NCBI RefSeq assembly: GCF_027213645.1
Contig: NZ_JAPWGL010000002.1
Coordinates: forward strand, 806,001-870,000
From: Pedobacter rhodius
GTDB lineage: Bacteria > Bacteroidota > Bacteroidia > Sphingobacteriales > Sphingobacteriaceae
Direction of reading: 5' to 3'
DNA length: 64,000 nucleotides
Part shown: positions 51,639 through 60,545 of the stretch, piece by piece
How positions within the stretch are numbered: position 1 is the stretch's first letter
Layout of the letters: each line of letters starts with the position of its first letter
Position numbers and translations under genes: made by a program
The notes under the pieces: generated by a model
Database searches by the model: none
The model's input: only the letters and a program-made list of their open reading frames with translations
What the model was told of the DNA's origin: nothing

Positions 51639-53450
51639 ATGAATTATAATAATTTCAATCAAATAAAGCCTTTAAATAAAGAAATCTGGGATAAGGTAAA
51701 TCTAAATTATATCGCAAAATCCATTGTTGAATTAATGCACGAAAAATTGGCGGAACCCAGGCTGATTGATACGAATGAAGAAGGCATCGCTAATTTTCAG
51801 CTGGCTACAGATGATGATAACATTTACTATACTTTTTCCGGGCAGCAACGTGCGCTGGATTATCTCCATCTAGATAAAAAAAGCATCAAAAAATTTGTGA
51901 ACGGTGAACCAGTTCCGGTAAATGATGCGCCCGCATTTTATACCGAGCAGCAAAAACGCTTTGGGATAAATCCATTTACACTTGCGCACTTTGTAGAAGA
52001 AACACTAAATACTTTATATGCCGATGCTTATATCCATGAAAAAGGGCGGCTAACTGCCGATGAACTGGCCAATGCAGATTATCAAACCATCGAGCATCAA
52101 ATGGACGGACATCCATGGGCAACGATAAACAAAGGAAGAATCGGTTTTAACCATACCGATCAGGGTAAGTATGCACCGGAAGCGGCGCAAAAAACACAAC
52201 TGGCCTGGTTAGCGGTACACCGAAGCAGGGCAGCATTTAAAAGTATCGAAGGCATTTCATCATTTTCATTTTATAATGAAGAGTTAAGTTTAAAACAGGT
52301 TCATGATTTTAACCAGGTTTTAATTAATCAACAATTAAAGCCGGATGATTATCTGTTCATCCCTGTTCATGAATGGCAATGGAACAACAAAATTGTATTA
52401 CAACTTGCACATGACATTGCTCATAATTTAATAATTCCTGTTGGAGTTGGACAGGACGAATACATGTGCCAAAATAGCATCCGTACTTTTTTCAATATTA
52501 GCGAACCTAAAAAGCATTATGTAAAAACGGCCATTTCTATTTTAAATACATCAATTTTCAGAGGGCTGTCGCCTAAAAAATTAGCCATTGCGCCACGGGT
52601 AACCCAATGGGCAAAAGACATGCTGGCGGGAGATGCCTATTTAAAACGAACCGGCGTTGTTCTTTTAGGTGAAGTGGCAACAGTTGCCTATACACATCCG
52701 CAATACAATAAAATACCTGGTTCACCCTATCAATACCAGGAGTTTTTAGGTGCAATATGGCGTGAAAGTGCTGAAAATTATCTGTCAGAAAATGAAAACA
52801 TCATGACGATGGCCAGTTTACTGTATGTAGATGACCAGGGCAAAAGCATGGTGCAGGCATTAATTGAAAAATCGGGATTAGATGCAGAAACCTGGTTAAA
52901 CGCTTACTTAGCCGCATACCTGAAACCTGTATTAAGAATTTTTTATAAACACGCTTTTTTCTTCAGTCCGCATGGGGAAAATACCATTCTGGTCATGAAA
53001 AATGGTGTACCTGAAAGAATCATTATTAAAGATTTTGTAGAGGAAATCGTATTAACAGAAGAATCAAAAACAAAATTACCTGATGATTTAGTTCATGTTT
53101 TAAGAGATATTAATGATGAGTTAGCGCCATTATTCATTCTATCGGGCATATTTGATGCGGTATTCAGATACCTCAGCGATATTTTCCACAGCTATGTTGG
53201 ACTTGATGAGAAGCTTTTCTGGCGCCAGGTAGCCGATGTAATCTTAGCTTTTCAGCAAGAAAATCCGGAACTTAGTTCAAAATTCGAAAAATTCGACTTG
53301 TTCGTGCCAGAGTTTACAAGGGTATGCATCAACAGGGTTCGGTTATTAACGCATGGTTATAGTGAAAGTACGGATGTACCTGTTCCAGAGCTTATTGGTA
53401 CCTTAGTTAATCCGGCGGCCGCTGCGCTAAATGAAAATGTATTAGTGTAA
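51639..53450 (+). CDS. second NIS siderophore synthetase (IucC/DesD/RhbF-like)
   Basis: A 603-residue ATP-dependent synthetase. Motifs are MDGHPWATINKGRIGF (about 155-170), FIPVHEWQWNNKIV, QNSIRTFFNISEPKKHYVKT, LSPKKLAIAPRVTQ, and the C-terminal KHAFFFSPHGENTILVMKNG with EEIVLTEES. The GHP..NKGRIGF and PVHEWQWNN forms resemble type C enzymes such as DesD, RhbF and IucC. With the type A-like enzyme upstream the pair could attach two hydroxamate arms to citrate (schizokinen, arthrobactin or rhizobactin 1021 style), but a macrocycle is not excluded. It follows the hydroxylase by 33 bp and closes the operon. Confidence 0.93.
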   Translation: MNYNNFNQIKPLNKEIWDKVNLNYIAKSIVELMHEKLAEPRLIDTNEEGIANFQLATDDDNIYYTFSGQQRALDYLHLDKKSIKKFVNGEPVPVNDAPAFYTEQQKRFGINPFTLAHFVEETLNTLYADAYIHEKGRLTADELANADYQTIEHQMDGHPWATINKGRIGFNHTDQGKYAPEAAQKTQLAWLAVHRSRAAFKSIEGISSFSFYNEELSLKQVHDFNQVLINQQLKPDDYLFIPVHEWQWNNKIVLQLAHDIAHNLIIPVGVGQDEYMCQNSIRTFFNISEPKKHYVKTAISILNTSIFRGLSPKKLAIAPRVTQWAKDMLAGDAYLKRTGVVLLGEVATVAYTHPQYNKIPGSPYQYQEFLGAIWRESAENYLSENENIMTMASLLYVDDQGKSMVQALIEKSGLDAETWLNAYLAAYLKPVLRIFYKHAFFFSPHGENTILVMKNGVPERIIIKDFVEEIVLTEESKTKLPDDLVHVLRDINDELAPLFILSGIFDAVFRYLSDIFHSYVGLDEKLFWRQVADVILAFQQENPELSSKFEKFDLFVPEFTRVCINRVRLLTHGYSESTDVPVPELIGTLVNPAAAALNENVLV

Positions 53451-53478
53451 TATTTAGTAGGGCAGTTAACTTTTTAAC

Positions 53479-53582
53479 AGCGTTGTCAACTTTCTGGTAA
53501 ACGAACCATTAAAGTTGACAACGCTTTCATAGGCATAGTTGTCAACTTCCCGGTAATCCGGCTATGAAAATTAACAACGCCG
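53479..53582. repeat. two palindromic repeats right of the siderophore operon
   Basis: AGCGTTGTCAACTTT (53479-53493) and AAAGTTGACAACGCT (53511-53525) are perfect 15-bp inverted arms around a 17-nt loop. A second, imperfect hairpin (ATAGTTGTCAACTTCC to AATTAACAACGCCGG) follows to 53582. The first hairpin is well placed to end the siderophore transcript. Confidence 0.8.
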
Positions 53583-53648
53583 GATAAAACTAAAAAAATA
53601 GTTAATATTTGTAAATTGTGTTATCTTGCTTTATAATTTAAATCAAAG

Positions 53649-54275
53649 ATGAAAACACTATTATTTATTTTTTTATCTGCACTTTTATTGGAAACCCCAA
53701 CAATTGAAAATGACCGCGATCGTTGGAAACCATATTACACCAACGTTATGCCTTCAGAAATAGCCGATAAGTGGTTTCTTCCCTTTGATGTGCCTAATCG
53801 CAAAAAAATAAGCAACATCAAAATCATCAGTATTTTCGGCGATCACAGAGACAGCTACCTTAAAGGCCACATTCACACGGCAATCGATATTAATCCTGTA
53901 CAAGTTAAATCAAAGCTGACCAATGTTTATACAATGGCGAACGGAATTGTTTGCTCCATTCATTTAAGCGAAAATCAGCGTACGGTTGTGGTAAAACATA
54001 AATTGCCGGGCGGGTTAATTATGTTTACGACCTACAAACACCTGAAAGAAGTTTACGTAAAAAATGGTCAGCAAGTGGATGAAAATACTAAGCTTGCCCG
54101 TTTATTTACCAAAGTAGAAAGCAAAAAATATGGCGGGGATTACCACCACTTACATCTGGAAATTCGCAAAAAATTTGATGACTATGGTTGTGCCAGCTGG
54201 TTGACGATGAATAAAAATCAACTTAACGAACGTTTTTATAATCCTCAGCTTTTCATAAAAGAATATGTAAAATAA
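53649..54275 (+). CDS. M23-family (LytM-like) metallopeptidase, secreted
   Basis: A 208-residue protein with an N-terminal signal-like segment MKTLLFIFLSALLLETPTIE (about 1-18). The peptidase fold carries the metal motifs HxxxD (HTAID in GHIHTAIDINP, about 76-85) and HxH (HHLHLE, near residue 172), with the first-strand text VYTMANGIVCSIHLSENQR and the hairpin YVKNGQQVDENTKLARL typical of LytM domains. A full set of ligands suggests an active peptidoglycan endopeptidase or a LytM regulator in the periplasm. It stands alone between two copies of the TTGTCAACTTT palindrome family and has no evident link to the siderophore genes. Confidence 0.88.
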   Translation: MKTLLFIFLSALLLETPTIENDRDRWKPYYTNVMPSEIADKWFLPFDVPNRKKISNIKIISIFGDHRDSYLKGHIHTAIDINPVQVKSKLTNVYTMANGIVCSIHLSENQRTVVVKHKLPGGLIMFTTYKHLKEVYVKNGQQVDENTKLARLFTKVESKKYGGDYHHLHLEIRKKFDDYGCASWLTMNKNQLNERFYNPQLFIKEYVK

Positions 54276-54279
54276 ATTA

Positions 54280-54323
54280 ACGTTGTCAACTTTCTGGCGA
54301 ATCAATCATTAAAGTTAACAATA
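54280..54323. repeat. TTGTCAACTTT palindrome downstream of the M23 gene
   Basis: CGTTGTCAACTTT (54281-54293) and AAAGTTAACAATA (54311-54323) around a 17-nt loop, the same size and start (CTGGCGAA) as the loop at 53494-53510. Member of the family that flanks the siderophore operon. Confidence 0.75.
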
Positions 54324-54422
54324 CTTTTATATATGTAAGATAAGCATGCTTATTATTGATAGATTTCCTTTAATTTGAATTTATATTAGAAACTATCTCT
54401 GTCTTAAAATTAGGAAATCCAA

Positions 54423-55412
54423 ATGAGCAATATAGATTTAACAAATCGCTACGAATCGATGATTTACCGCAGGTGCGGTAATAGCGGTTTAAAACTACCT
54501 GCATTATCACTAGGTTTATGGCATAATTTCGGCCATGTAAATGTATATGAAAACAGTAAAAACTTAATCGCAACTGCCTTTGGCAGTGGCATTACACATT
54601 TCGATTTAGCTAACAATTACGGTCCGCCTCCGGGTTCGGCTGAAGAAACCCTTGGTAAAATTTTAAGAGAAAATTTCAAAAGTTATCGGGATGAAATGAT
54701 TATTTCTTCAAAGGCCGGTTATACCATGTGGGATGGTCCATATGGGGATTGGGGTTCGAAAAAGTATCTGGTTTCCAGTTTGGACCAGAGTTTGAAAAGA
54801 ATGAAGCTGGATTATGTGGATATTTTTTACCACCACCGACCTGATCCGGAAACACCCTTGGAAGAAACCATGGCTGCATTAAGTCTAATTGTTCAGCAAG
54901 GAAAGGCTTTATATGTTGGTCTATCAAATTACCAGGCAAGTGATGCAGAAAAAGCATTTAAATTACTTAAAGAAATGGGAACACCCTGCTTAATCCATCA
55001 ACCTAAATATTCGATGTTTGAACGATGGGTTGAAGAGGGATTAATGGATGTACTTAAAGAAAACGGCGTTGGCTGCATCCCCTTTTCACCACTGGCACAA
55101 GGATTACTTACGGATAAATACCTTCATGGCATTCCCGCAGATTCAAGAGTAGCAACAAGTGGCGTTTTCCTGAACGAAAAGAGTTTAACTACTGAAAAGC
55201 TTTCTAAAATAGCCAGGTTAGATGAAGTTGCAAAATCCAGAAATCAAAAACTGGCACACATGGCAATTGCATGGTTACTAAAAGATGAAAGAGTAACTTC
55301 TGTGCTGATCGGTGCGAGTAAACCTGAACAGATATCAGATTCAATTAAAGCTTTAGATAACATCTGCTTTACCAACGAAGAGCTCAATAAAATTGACGAT
55401 ATATTAGCTTAA
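54423..55412 (+). CDS. aldo/keto reductase (YghZ / potassium-channel beta-subunit-like)
   Basis: A 329-residue NADPH-dependent oxidoreductase with a TIM barrel. Catalytic tetrad residues: Asp and Tyr in HFDLANNYG, Lys in IISSKAGY, His in FYHHRPDP. Other signatures are LPALSLGLWHNFG, PPPGSAEETLGKIL, VGLSNYQASDAEKA, PFSPLAQGLLTDKYL and the cofactor-binding LIGASKPEQISDSI. The N-terminus with GLWHNFG and the PGSAEE loop match the YghZ group that reduces L-glyceraldehyde-3-phosphate or methylglyoxal-type aldehydes; the physiological substrate is not inferable here. Monocistronic by position. Confidence 0.93.
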   Translation: MSNIDLTNRYESMIYRRCGNSGLKLPALSLGLWHNFGHVNVYENSKNLIATAFGSGITHFDLANNYGPPPGSAEETLGKILRENFKSYRDEMIISSKAGYTMWDGPYGDWGSKKYLVSSLDQSLKRMKLDYVDIFYHHRPDPETPLEETMAALSLIVQQGKALYVGLSNYQASDAEKAFKLLKEMGTPCLIHQPKYSMFERWVEEGLMDVLKENGVGCIPFSPLAQGLLTDKYLHGIPADSRVATSGVFLNEKSLTTEKLSKIARLDEVAKSRNQKLAHMAIAWLLKDERVTSVLIGASKPEQISDSIKALDNICFTNEELNKIDDILA

Positions 55413-55464
55413 ACCTGAGGAGTTCGATTATTTTTTATGATGCTTAATTAGGTTTTCAGATTAA

Positions 55465-55520
55465 ACAGGCCGTCACCCTGAAATACTTTGCCTGCCGCAG
55501 GCAAGGTATTTCAGGGGCTT
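55465..55520. repeat. extragenic palindrome after the aldo/keto reductase gene
   Basis: CCCTGAAATACTTTGCCTGC and GCAGGCAAGGTATTTCAGGG are arms of a long hairpin (about 20 bp with few mismatches). It sits in a 327-bp gap otherwise without a gene. Confidence 0.75.
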
Positions 55521-55739
55521 ACGCCCGGGAGAAATGCCGAAATAATCCGACCGCTATCGGATCAGCAGCTAATGAAGCTAGGTTTAATTGTTTATAAGAC
55601 CTGATTTTCTATGATTAATTATCGAAGCCAGGTGTAGCAGCCCTCAAAAATTAAATTATTTTAAAGATTATTTATTTAAAAAAATTCAAACCAAATAAAC
55701 AGAACTGATGTTTATCATGACAGATAAATTATAAACTTT

Positions 55740-55934
55740 ATGATGAACCAACAAGTTACATTAAATTCAAATGATGAGTTTATTGTAGTAGCAGATGAAC
55801 AGGAAAGAAATTACTGGGCAGCCAGATTAGGCGTTAGTATTGAGACTTTAAAATCTGCTATCAGAGCGAGCAGAAGCACAACCCTACAAAGCGTTAAAAA
55901 TTACCTGATAAATAAAGAAAGTAATTTAGTTTAA
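55740..55934 (+). CDS. DUF3606-like small protein
   Basis: A 64-residue protein matching the DUF3606 pattern: a short strand (EFIVVADEQERNYWAARLGV) and two helices with GVSIETLKSAIRASRSTTLQ and the closing VKNYLINK. The family is common in Bacteroidota and proteobacteria and has no known function; the helix pair looks like a small DNA- or protein-binding module. The start could be either of two adjacent ATGs (55740 or 55743). A bidirectional hairpin terminator follows immediately. Confidence 0.8.
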   Translation: MMNQQVTLNSNDEFIVVADEQERNYWAARLGVSIETLKSAIRASRSTTLQSVKNYLINKESNLV

Positions 55935-55937
55935 AAA

Positions 55938-55980
55938 AATTTACATGAATAGGCTGAATTAACTTATTCATGTAAATTTT
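55938..55980. terminator. bidirectional terminator between DUF3606 gene and hybrid kinase gene
   Basis: AAAAATTTACATGAATA and TATTCATGTAAATTTT are inverted arms around a 12-nt loop, with A and T runs on the outer sides. It sits between two convergent genes 52 bp apart. Confidence 0.8.
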
Positions 55981-55986
55981 GCACTC

Positions 55987-58900
55987 TTAAAGGCTTAAAT
56001 CTTCTTCAGGAAATTCTTTTCTGAGTTTTTCAACGACATTTGAAATAGTTGTCTGAACTTGCTTTAGTTGATGTGGTAATGAAGAATCATTAATCTTCTC
56101 TTTTCCGTTGGCTTCTATATCCCTGATAATTTTTTGTAATGAAACGATACTCAAATTATCAATATTTGATTTTAATTTATGGGCAATCGCACCCATTTGC
56201 ACCAAATCATCTGAATGATATGCATCAATCATTTCCTCAACAGTAAGTGGTGTTTGCTCACAAAATATATCGACCATTTTCTTTACAAATGCTTCTCTGC
56301 CTTTACTAATTGTCCGAAGACCCGACAAATCATAAAGTGCTTCATTTTCTTCTACCAGGTGTTCCATTTCAATAGTATCAGATTGTATTTTAGAGTCATT
56401 CACAATCCATTTATCGATTGTTTTCAAAAATTCCTCTTCATTAATCGGTTTGGTAATGTAATCATTCATACCAGCATCTATACACTTTTCGCGCTCACCT
56501 TTAATTGCAGATGCGGTTAAAGCTATAATAGGAATGTTATTCCCAAGACTTCTTAGTTTTTTGGTTGTTTCAAAGCCGTTCATAACCGGCATTTGAATAT
56601 CCATGAGCACCACATCAAAATTTTCTTTTGTAATCATTTCCAAAGCGGTTTCACCGTTTTCTGCAACCATTACTGTTGCCCCATAATCAAGAAGTAAAAT
56701 TGATGCTACAAGACGATTCAAATCGTTATCATCCGTAACTAAAATTTTCTTACCCACCAGGAAATTTTCACTAAATGCAGTTTCCTCCTTTTCAGGCATA
56801 TCTACAGATGCACCTTTCTGTAATTCTAAAACAAAAGAAATCGTTGAGCCGACACCTTTTTTACTTTCGACGAAAATTTCTCCGCCCATTTGCTCAATAA
56901 GTTCTTTGCAAATGCTCATGCCTAAGCCTGTACCTCCGTATTTCCTGCTTACCGATTCATGTTCCTGACTAAATTTATCGAACAAATGTTTTACAAAAGC
57001 ACGCTCCATCCCTATTCCCGTATCAACTACCGAAATATGAATAACCTGCGAGTTCGGTTTATCAGCAATGACACGACAATTTAAATCTACTGAACCCTTT
57101 TCTGTAAATTTAACAGCATTTGTCATTAAATTAAGTAATACCTGATTTAAGCGATAAGGATCCCCGATTAAAACCTGTGCAATATTTCCATCAAAATAGA
57201 AATTGTTCAAATCCAATCCTTTTTCTTCCCCCTTATGTGTAATAACCTGCATTGCATTTTGCAAAACATCGATAAGGTTAAATCCAATATTTTCTAAACT
57301 AAGCTTACCGGCATCAATTTTCGATAAATCCAGCACATCATTAATAATGACTAATAAACTTTTTGATGCGGTATGAATGGTTTCCAGGTAAAATTCCTGC
57401 TGGGGTTCGAGGTTGGTTTTAGCCAGCTGATTTGCCATACTCATAATTGCATTCATTGGCGTTCTTATCTCATGACTCATATTCGCCAGGAAAATTTCTT
57501 TTGAATGCGCAGATTGTTCAGCTTCAATTCTTGCTTCAACCAGTTCTGTTTCCTGGTTTTTCTGTTCTGTAATATCTAAATGAATACCAATCGAACCAAC
57601 TAACTCTGCTTTGTCGTTGTAGCGCGGTCCTTCGCTAATCAGCCACCACTTTATATCTCCCGATTTATCCCTTGTTTCTACCTCATATGCATCTGCAAGA
57701 CCACTTTCATGATGTTTTTTCTTATCCGCATCATTACCGGGTTTTCTGTCGAAATAAAATAAATCTTTAGATTTTTTACCAATTAGTTCAGGCATCGAGT
57801 AACCACTCATATGACAAAAACTGTTATTAGCATATGTTATGACATCATCATTATCCACTTCAAGCAAGCCCAGCTTCATATTAGCTAAAATGCTTCTGTA
57901 TTTCTCTTCATTTATTCTTAAAGATTCTTCAATACTTTTCCGTTCTGTGATGTCTGCCATAAATCCGGAAAAAACTTTTGAATTATTTTGATCCGTATAA
58001 GAATAAGAAGAATGTACAGCATACCATCTTGTACTTAATCCGGGAATGGTAATTTCAGACTCGTCATAAAATGGCTCCAGCGTATCTCTGCTATGTTTTT
58101 GCTTCAGGTTAATTCTTTCCTGATCTTTCGGTGCAATATATTTCTGATTCCAGAATTCATCGGCCGTCATTCCAAAAACACGCTCGATAGCGGGACTAAT
58201 GTATCTTAATCCATCTGTTCCGTCTTCCCTGTATTCATATTCATAAATAACGCCGGGTATATTTTCGGATAAAGATTTAAAAACTTTAACACGTTGTTCT
58301 AATTCTTCCTCTGTTCGTTTCGTTGGCGTTATGTCAGTATGTGTACCAATAACACGGAGCGGTCTTCCTCTCTCATCTTTCTCAATTACAACGCCCCGGT
58401 CTAAAACCCATTTTATATCGTTATTCTTATGTATAATGCGGTATTCTTCATTGTGGGTATCGATCCTTCCTCTCTTATATTTTTTAAAATTGGTAACAAG
58501 CAAATGAAAATCATCTTTATGCACGCTGTCCCACCAATTAGATTCACTTTGTTCGAGTTCGTGCTCATTATATCCCCAAAACTCGTTATTTGTTTTTGAG
58601 AAAAAAGTTTTACCTGTTGTAAAATCGTGTTCCCAAACATTTCCTATTTTCTCCAGTGCCGTCCTGAAACGATTTTCAGATTCTTTAAGGCGCTCCTGCG
58701 CTTCTTTTTCATTCGTAATATCTTCTATGAGCGCAAAAAAGCCGGTTAATTCACCTCTTTGATTATGAATGGCCTGTCCTTTAATTCTTGCCCAGTAAGG
58801 GTTTCCCGATTTTGAATAATTATAAATATCCGCGTTAAAGGGTCTGCCATTAGAAACACAATCATTTAAATAATCTAAAGTTTCCCGACTTGTATTCGGA

Positions 58901-59445
58901 CCATTTAACAGGTGTTCAGGTTTTTTTCCAAGTACTTCATCGAAACTATAACCCGTCATGGTGGTAAAACTCTGATTAACCCATGTAATGCGATCTAAAT
59001 TATCCGTAATGATTACCGTATTGGTATTAACTTCAGCAATTTGAGATAAAATTAAAAGCTGATCGGTCTGTTTTCTTAAGATTTGTTTTTCGGCATTTAT
59101 GATTTCTAAATCTTTTGAACCTATACCCGCGAAAATAAAAGTTGATGTTGAATCCAGAAATTCAAAGTCTCCATCGAATAATAGATTTGTATTGTCAATC
59201 GATTTAATATCTAATAATTGGCCATTGTATGATTTAAGTGAAGTAAAGTCTGTTAAATTATTGTTCGATTCGTCAATTATAAAGCATTCAAAAAATGGTT
59301 TATTAATTAAATTAAGGTTTAATTTTTCGAAATTGCTTCCGCAAGATTCTATTATTAAATCCTTATTAATAACTATATAAAATGGGAACAGGCGGTTTAA
59401 TTGATTTTGACTAAATGAAAATAAGGGTATACTCATATTTTTCAA
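55987..59445 (-). CDS. hybrid histidine kinase: HNOBA-like, four PAS, HisKA, HATPase, receiver, Hpt
   Basis: A 1152-residue cytoplasmic phosphorelay protein without TMs. N-terminal about 12-125 resembles an HNOBA domain (RLFPFYIVINKDLIIESCGS; later FEFLDSTSTFIFAG), followed by a short coiled coil. Four PAS/PAC units lie at about 128-245, 258-375, 385-505 and 515-640. HisKA carries FLANMSHEIRTPMNAIM; HATPase shows NAVKFTEKGS, DTGIGMER and GTGLGMSICKEL. Receiver about 905-1020 has VTDDNDLNR, VVLMDIQMPVMNG and ITKPINEEE. A C-terminal Hpt of about 100 residues has AIAHKLKSNIDNL as phospho-histidine site. It could pass phosphate to the lone receiver encoded divergently at 60138. The HNOBA domain normally accompanies haem-NO sensors; no H-NOX gene is in view. 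Confidence 0.92.
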   Translation of the reverse strand: MKNMSIPLFSFSQNQLNRLFPFYIVINKDLIIESCGSNFEKLNLNLINKPFFECFIIDESNNNLTDFTSLKSYNGQLLDIKSIDNTNLLFDGDFEFLDSTSTFIFAGIGSKDLEIINAEKQILRKQTDQLLILSQIAEVNTNTVIITDNLDRITWVNQSFTTMTGYSFDEVLGKKPEHLLNGPNTSRETLDYLNDCVSNGRPFNADIYNYSKSGNPYWARIKGQAIHNQRGELTGFFALIEDITNEKEAQERLKESENRFRTALEKIGNVWEHDFTTGKTFFSKTNNEFWGYNEHELEQSESNWWDSVHKDDFHLLVTNFKKYKRGRIDTHNEEYRIIHKNNDIKWVLDRGVVIEKDERGRPLRVIGTHTDITPTKRTEEELEQRVKVFKSLSENIPGVIYEYEYREDGTDGLRYISPAIERVFGMTADEFWNQKYIAPKDQERINLKQKHSRDTLEPFYDESEITIPGLSTRWYAVHSSYSYTDQNNSKVFSGFMADITERKSIEESLRINEEKYRSILANMKLGLLEVDNDDVITYANNSFCHMSGYSMPELIGKKSKDLFYFDRKPGNDADKKKHHESGLADAYEVETRDKSGDIKWWLISEGPRYNDKAELVGSIGIHLDITEQKNQETELVEARIEAEQSAHSKEIFLANMSHEIRTPMNAIMSMANQLAKTNLEPQQEFYLETIHTASKSLLVIINDVLDLSKIDAGKLSLENIGFNLIDVLQNAMQVITHKGEEKGLDLNNFYFDGNIAQVLIGDPYRLNQVLLNLMTNAVKFTEKGSVDLNCRVIADKPNSQVIHISVVDTGIGMERAFVKHLFDKFSQEHESVSRKYGGTGLGMSICKELIEQMGGEIFVESKKGVGSTISFVLELQKGASVDMPEKEETAFSENFLVGKKILVTDDNDLNRLVASILLLDYGATVMVAENGETALEMITKENFDVVLMDIQMPVMNGFETTKKLRSLGNNIPIIALTASAIKGEREKCIDAGMNDYITKPINEEEFLKTIDKWIVNDSKIQSDTIEMEHLVEENEALYDLSGLRTISKGREAFVKKMVDIFCEQTPLTVEEMIDAYHSDDLVQMGAIAHKLKSNIDNLSIVSLQKIIRDIEANGKEKINDSSLPHQLKQVQTTISNVVEKLRKEFPEEDLSL

Positions 59446-59596
59446 TGATAATTAACATTCAAAGTTTCAGCTTTGAAGAGCGTTTAAGTTTAGTAGATTA
59501 ATACTTTGCTTCATCAGATATTATAATACCAAAATGAAGTAAAAGAAATTAAAGATATATGTTTAAAATTTAAAAATATATATTGTGAGTTTTATT

Positions 59597-59725
59597 TTAC
59601 CTGTTTATTAAAAAATATTACCATTTCGTCAAAAAAAAAGGAAATTAAATATCAATTCACCTGTTTTTAAATGATTTGGAAAATTGTTTCGTCAAAAAAA
59701 AATATTATTTATTTAATTTCACCTG
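59597..59725. repeat. direct repeats of about 62 bp in the kinase / receiver intergenic region
   Basis: TT.ACCTGTTT occurs at about 59597, 59657 and 59719, and TTTCGTCAAAAAAAAA at 59624 and 59687, giving two full units and a partial third. The 692-bp gap between the divergent kinase and receiver genes is very AT-rich and otherwise shows no gene. The repeats lie about 150-280 bp before the kinase start and 410-540 bp before the receiver start. Confidence 0.6.
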
Positions 59726-60137
59726 TAAAATAGGTTGGCATTTAGAATGCTTTTTTATATTATTGTACAAAATATAACCTGTTTCTTTAATAGGACTATA
59801 TGCGATTAAATAGTACTGAAATATAATATTAATCATTAAGGTATATGCGGTTATAACTTTAAAGAATTATGGTTATTAACCCTTACAAATAAAATGAATT
59901 TTACTTTGCTCCGATTTCAAAAAAAAACAATCAAAAGTTTTTACCAATCTAATGAATTTTATCCTTTCAAAATTACTTTCAAGATATAATTATGGATTCA
60001 AAATTTGTTTATAAACAAAATATTGGATTAAGAAATCAGCCAATCAATTCAAATTTAACACATTTAATAGTTTTTTTAAAATTTAACGACTATTTTTCAC
60101 GTTATTTATAGCTATTATTTAAAACACGTTCCGTAAA

Positions 60138-60542
60138 ATGAATTTATCCGGCATACGAAAGATCAAAATTTTAATCGTTGAAGATGATGTTTTTATGCAA
60201 GCCATCCTTGAGGAAATTTTGAGTTCAACATATGATATTGAAACAAGATCGAATGGAATGGACGCGTTGTCTTTCTTGCAAAACGGAAACATTCCTGATT
60301 TAATTATTGCTGATTTAAATACGCCTAAACTTAACGGCCTGCAGTTAGTTGAACAGGTTAAGGTAAGCGATTTTTTTAATTCAGTTCCTATAATAATCCT
60401 TTCAGGAGAAGAGAGTTCTGACAAAAGAATCCAATGTTTAGATACCGGGGCTGATGATTTTATTGTAAAACCCTTTAACCCTGCAGAACTTGAAGCAAGG
60501 ATTAGAGTTGTTTTAAGAAGAATGGGTAAATTGAGTACTTAA
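60138..60542 (+). CDS. single-domain response regulator
   Basis: A 134-residue lone receiver domain. Acidic pair in LIVEDDVF (Asp16-Asp17), phospho-acceptor Asp59 in LIIADLNTPKLNG, Ser89 in IILSGEE, conserved Lys111 in FIVKPFNPAELEARI. No output domain follows, so it must act on a partner or relay phosphate. The next gene starts 3 bp after its stop and encodes a sugar transferase with a degenerate receiver, a natural partner by heterodimerisation. The divergent hybrid kinase with Hpt domain is the likely phosphate donor. Function is inferred from arrangement. Confidence 0.92.
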   Translation: MNLSGIRKIKILIVEDDVFMQAILEEILSSTYDIETRSNGMDALSFLQNGNIPDLIIADLNTPKLNGLQLVEQVKVSDFFNSVPIIILSGEESSDKRIQCLDTGADDFIVKPFNPAELEARIRVVLRRMGKLST

Positions 60543-60545
60543 ACT

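Noticed and set aside
46302..53450. Firm assignment as a desferrioxamine, bisucaberin or aerobactin operon
   Set aside because: The enzyme set fits several hydroxamate pathways; the diamine and carboxylate cannot be decided from sequence by eye.
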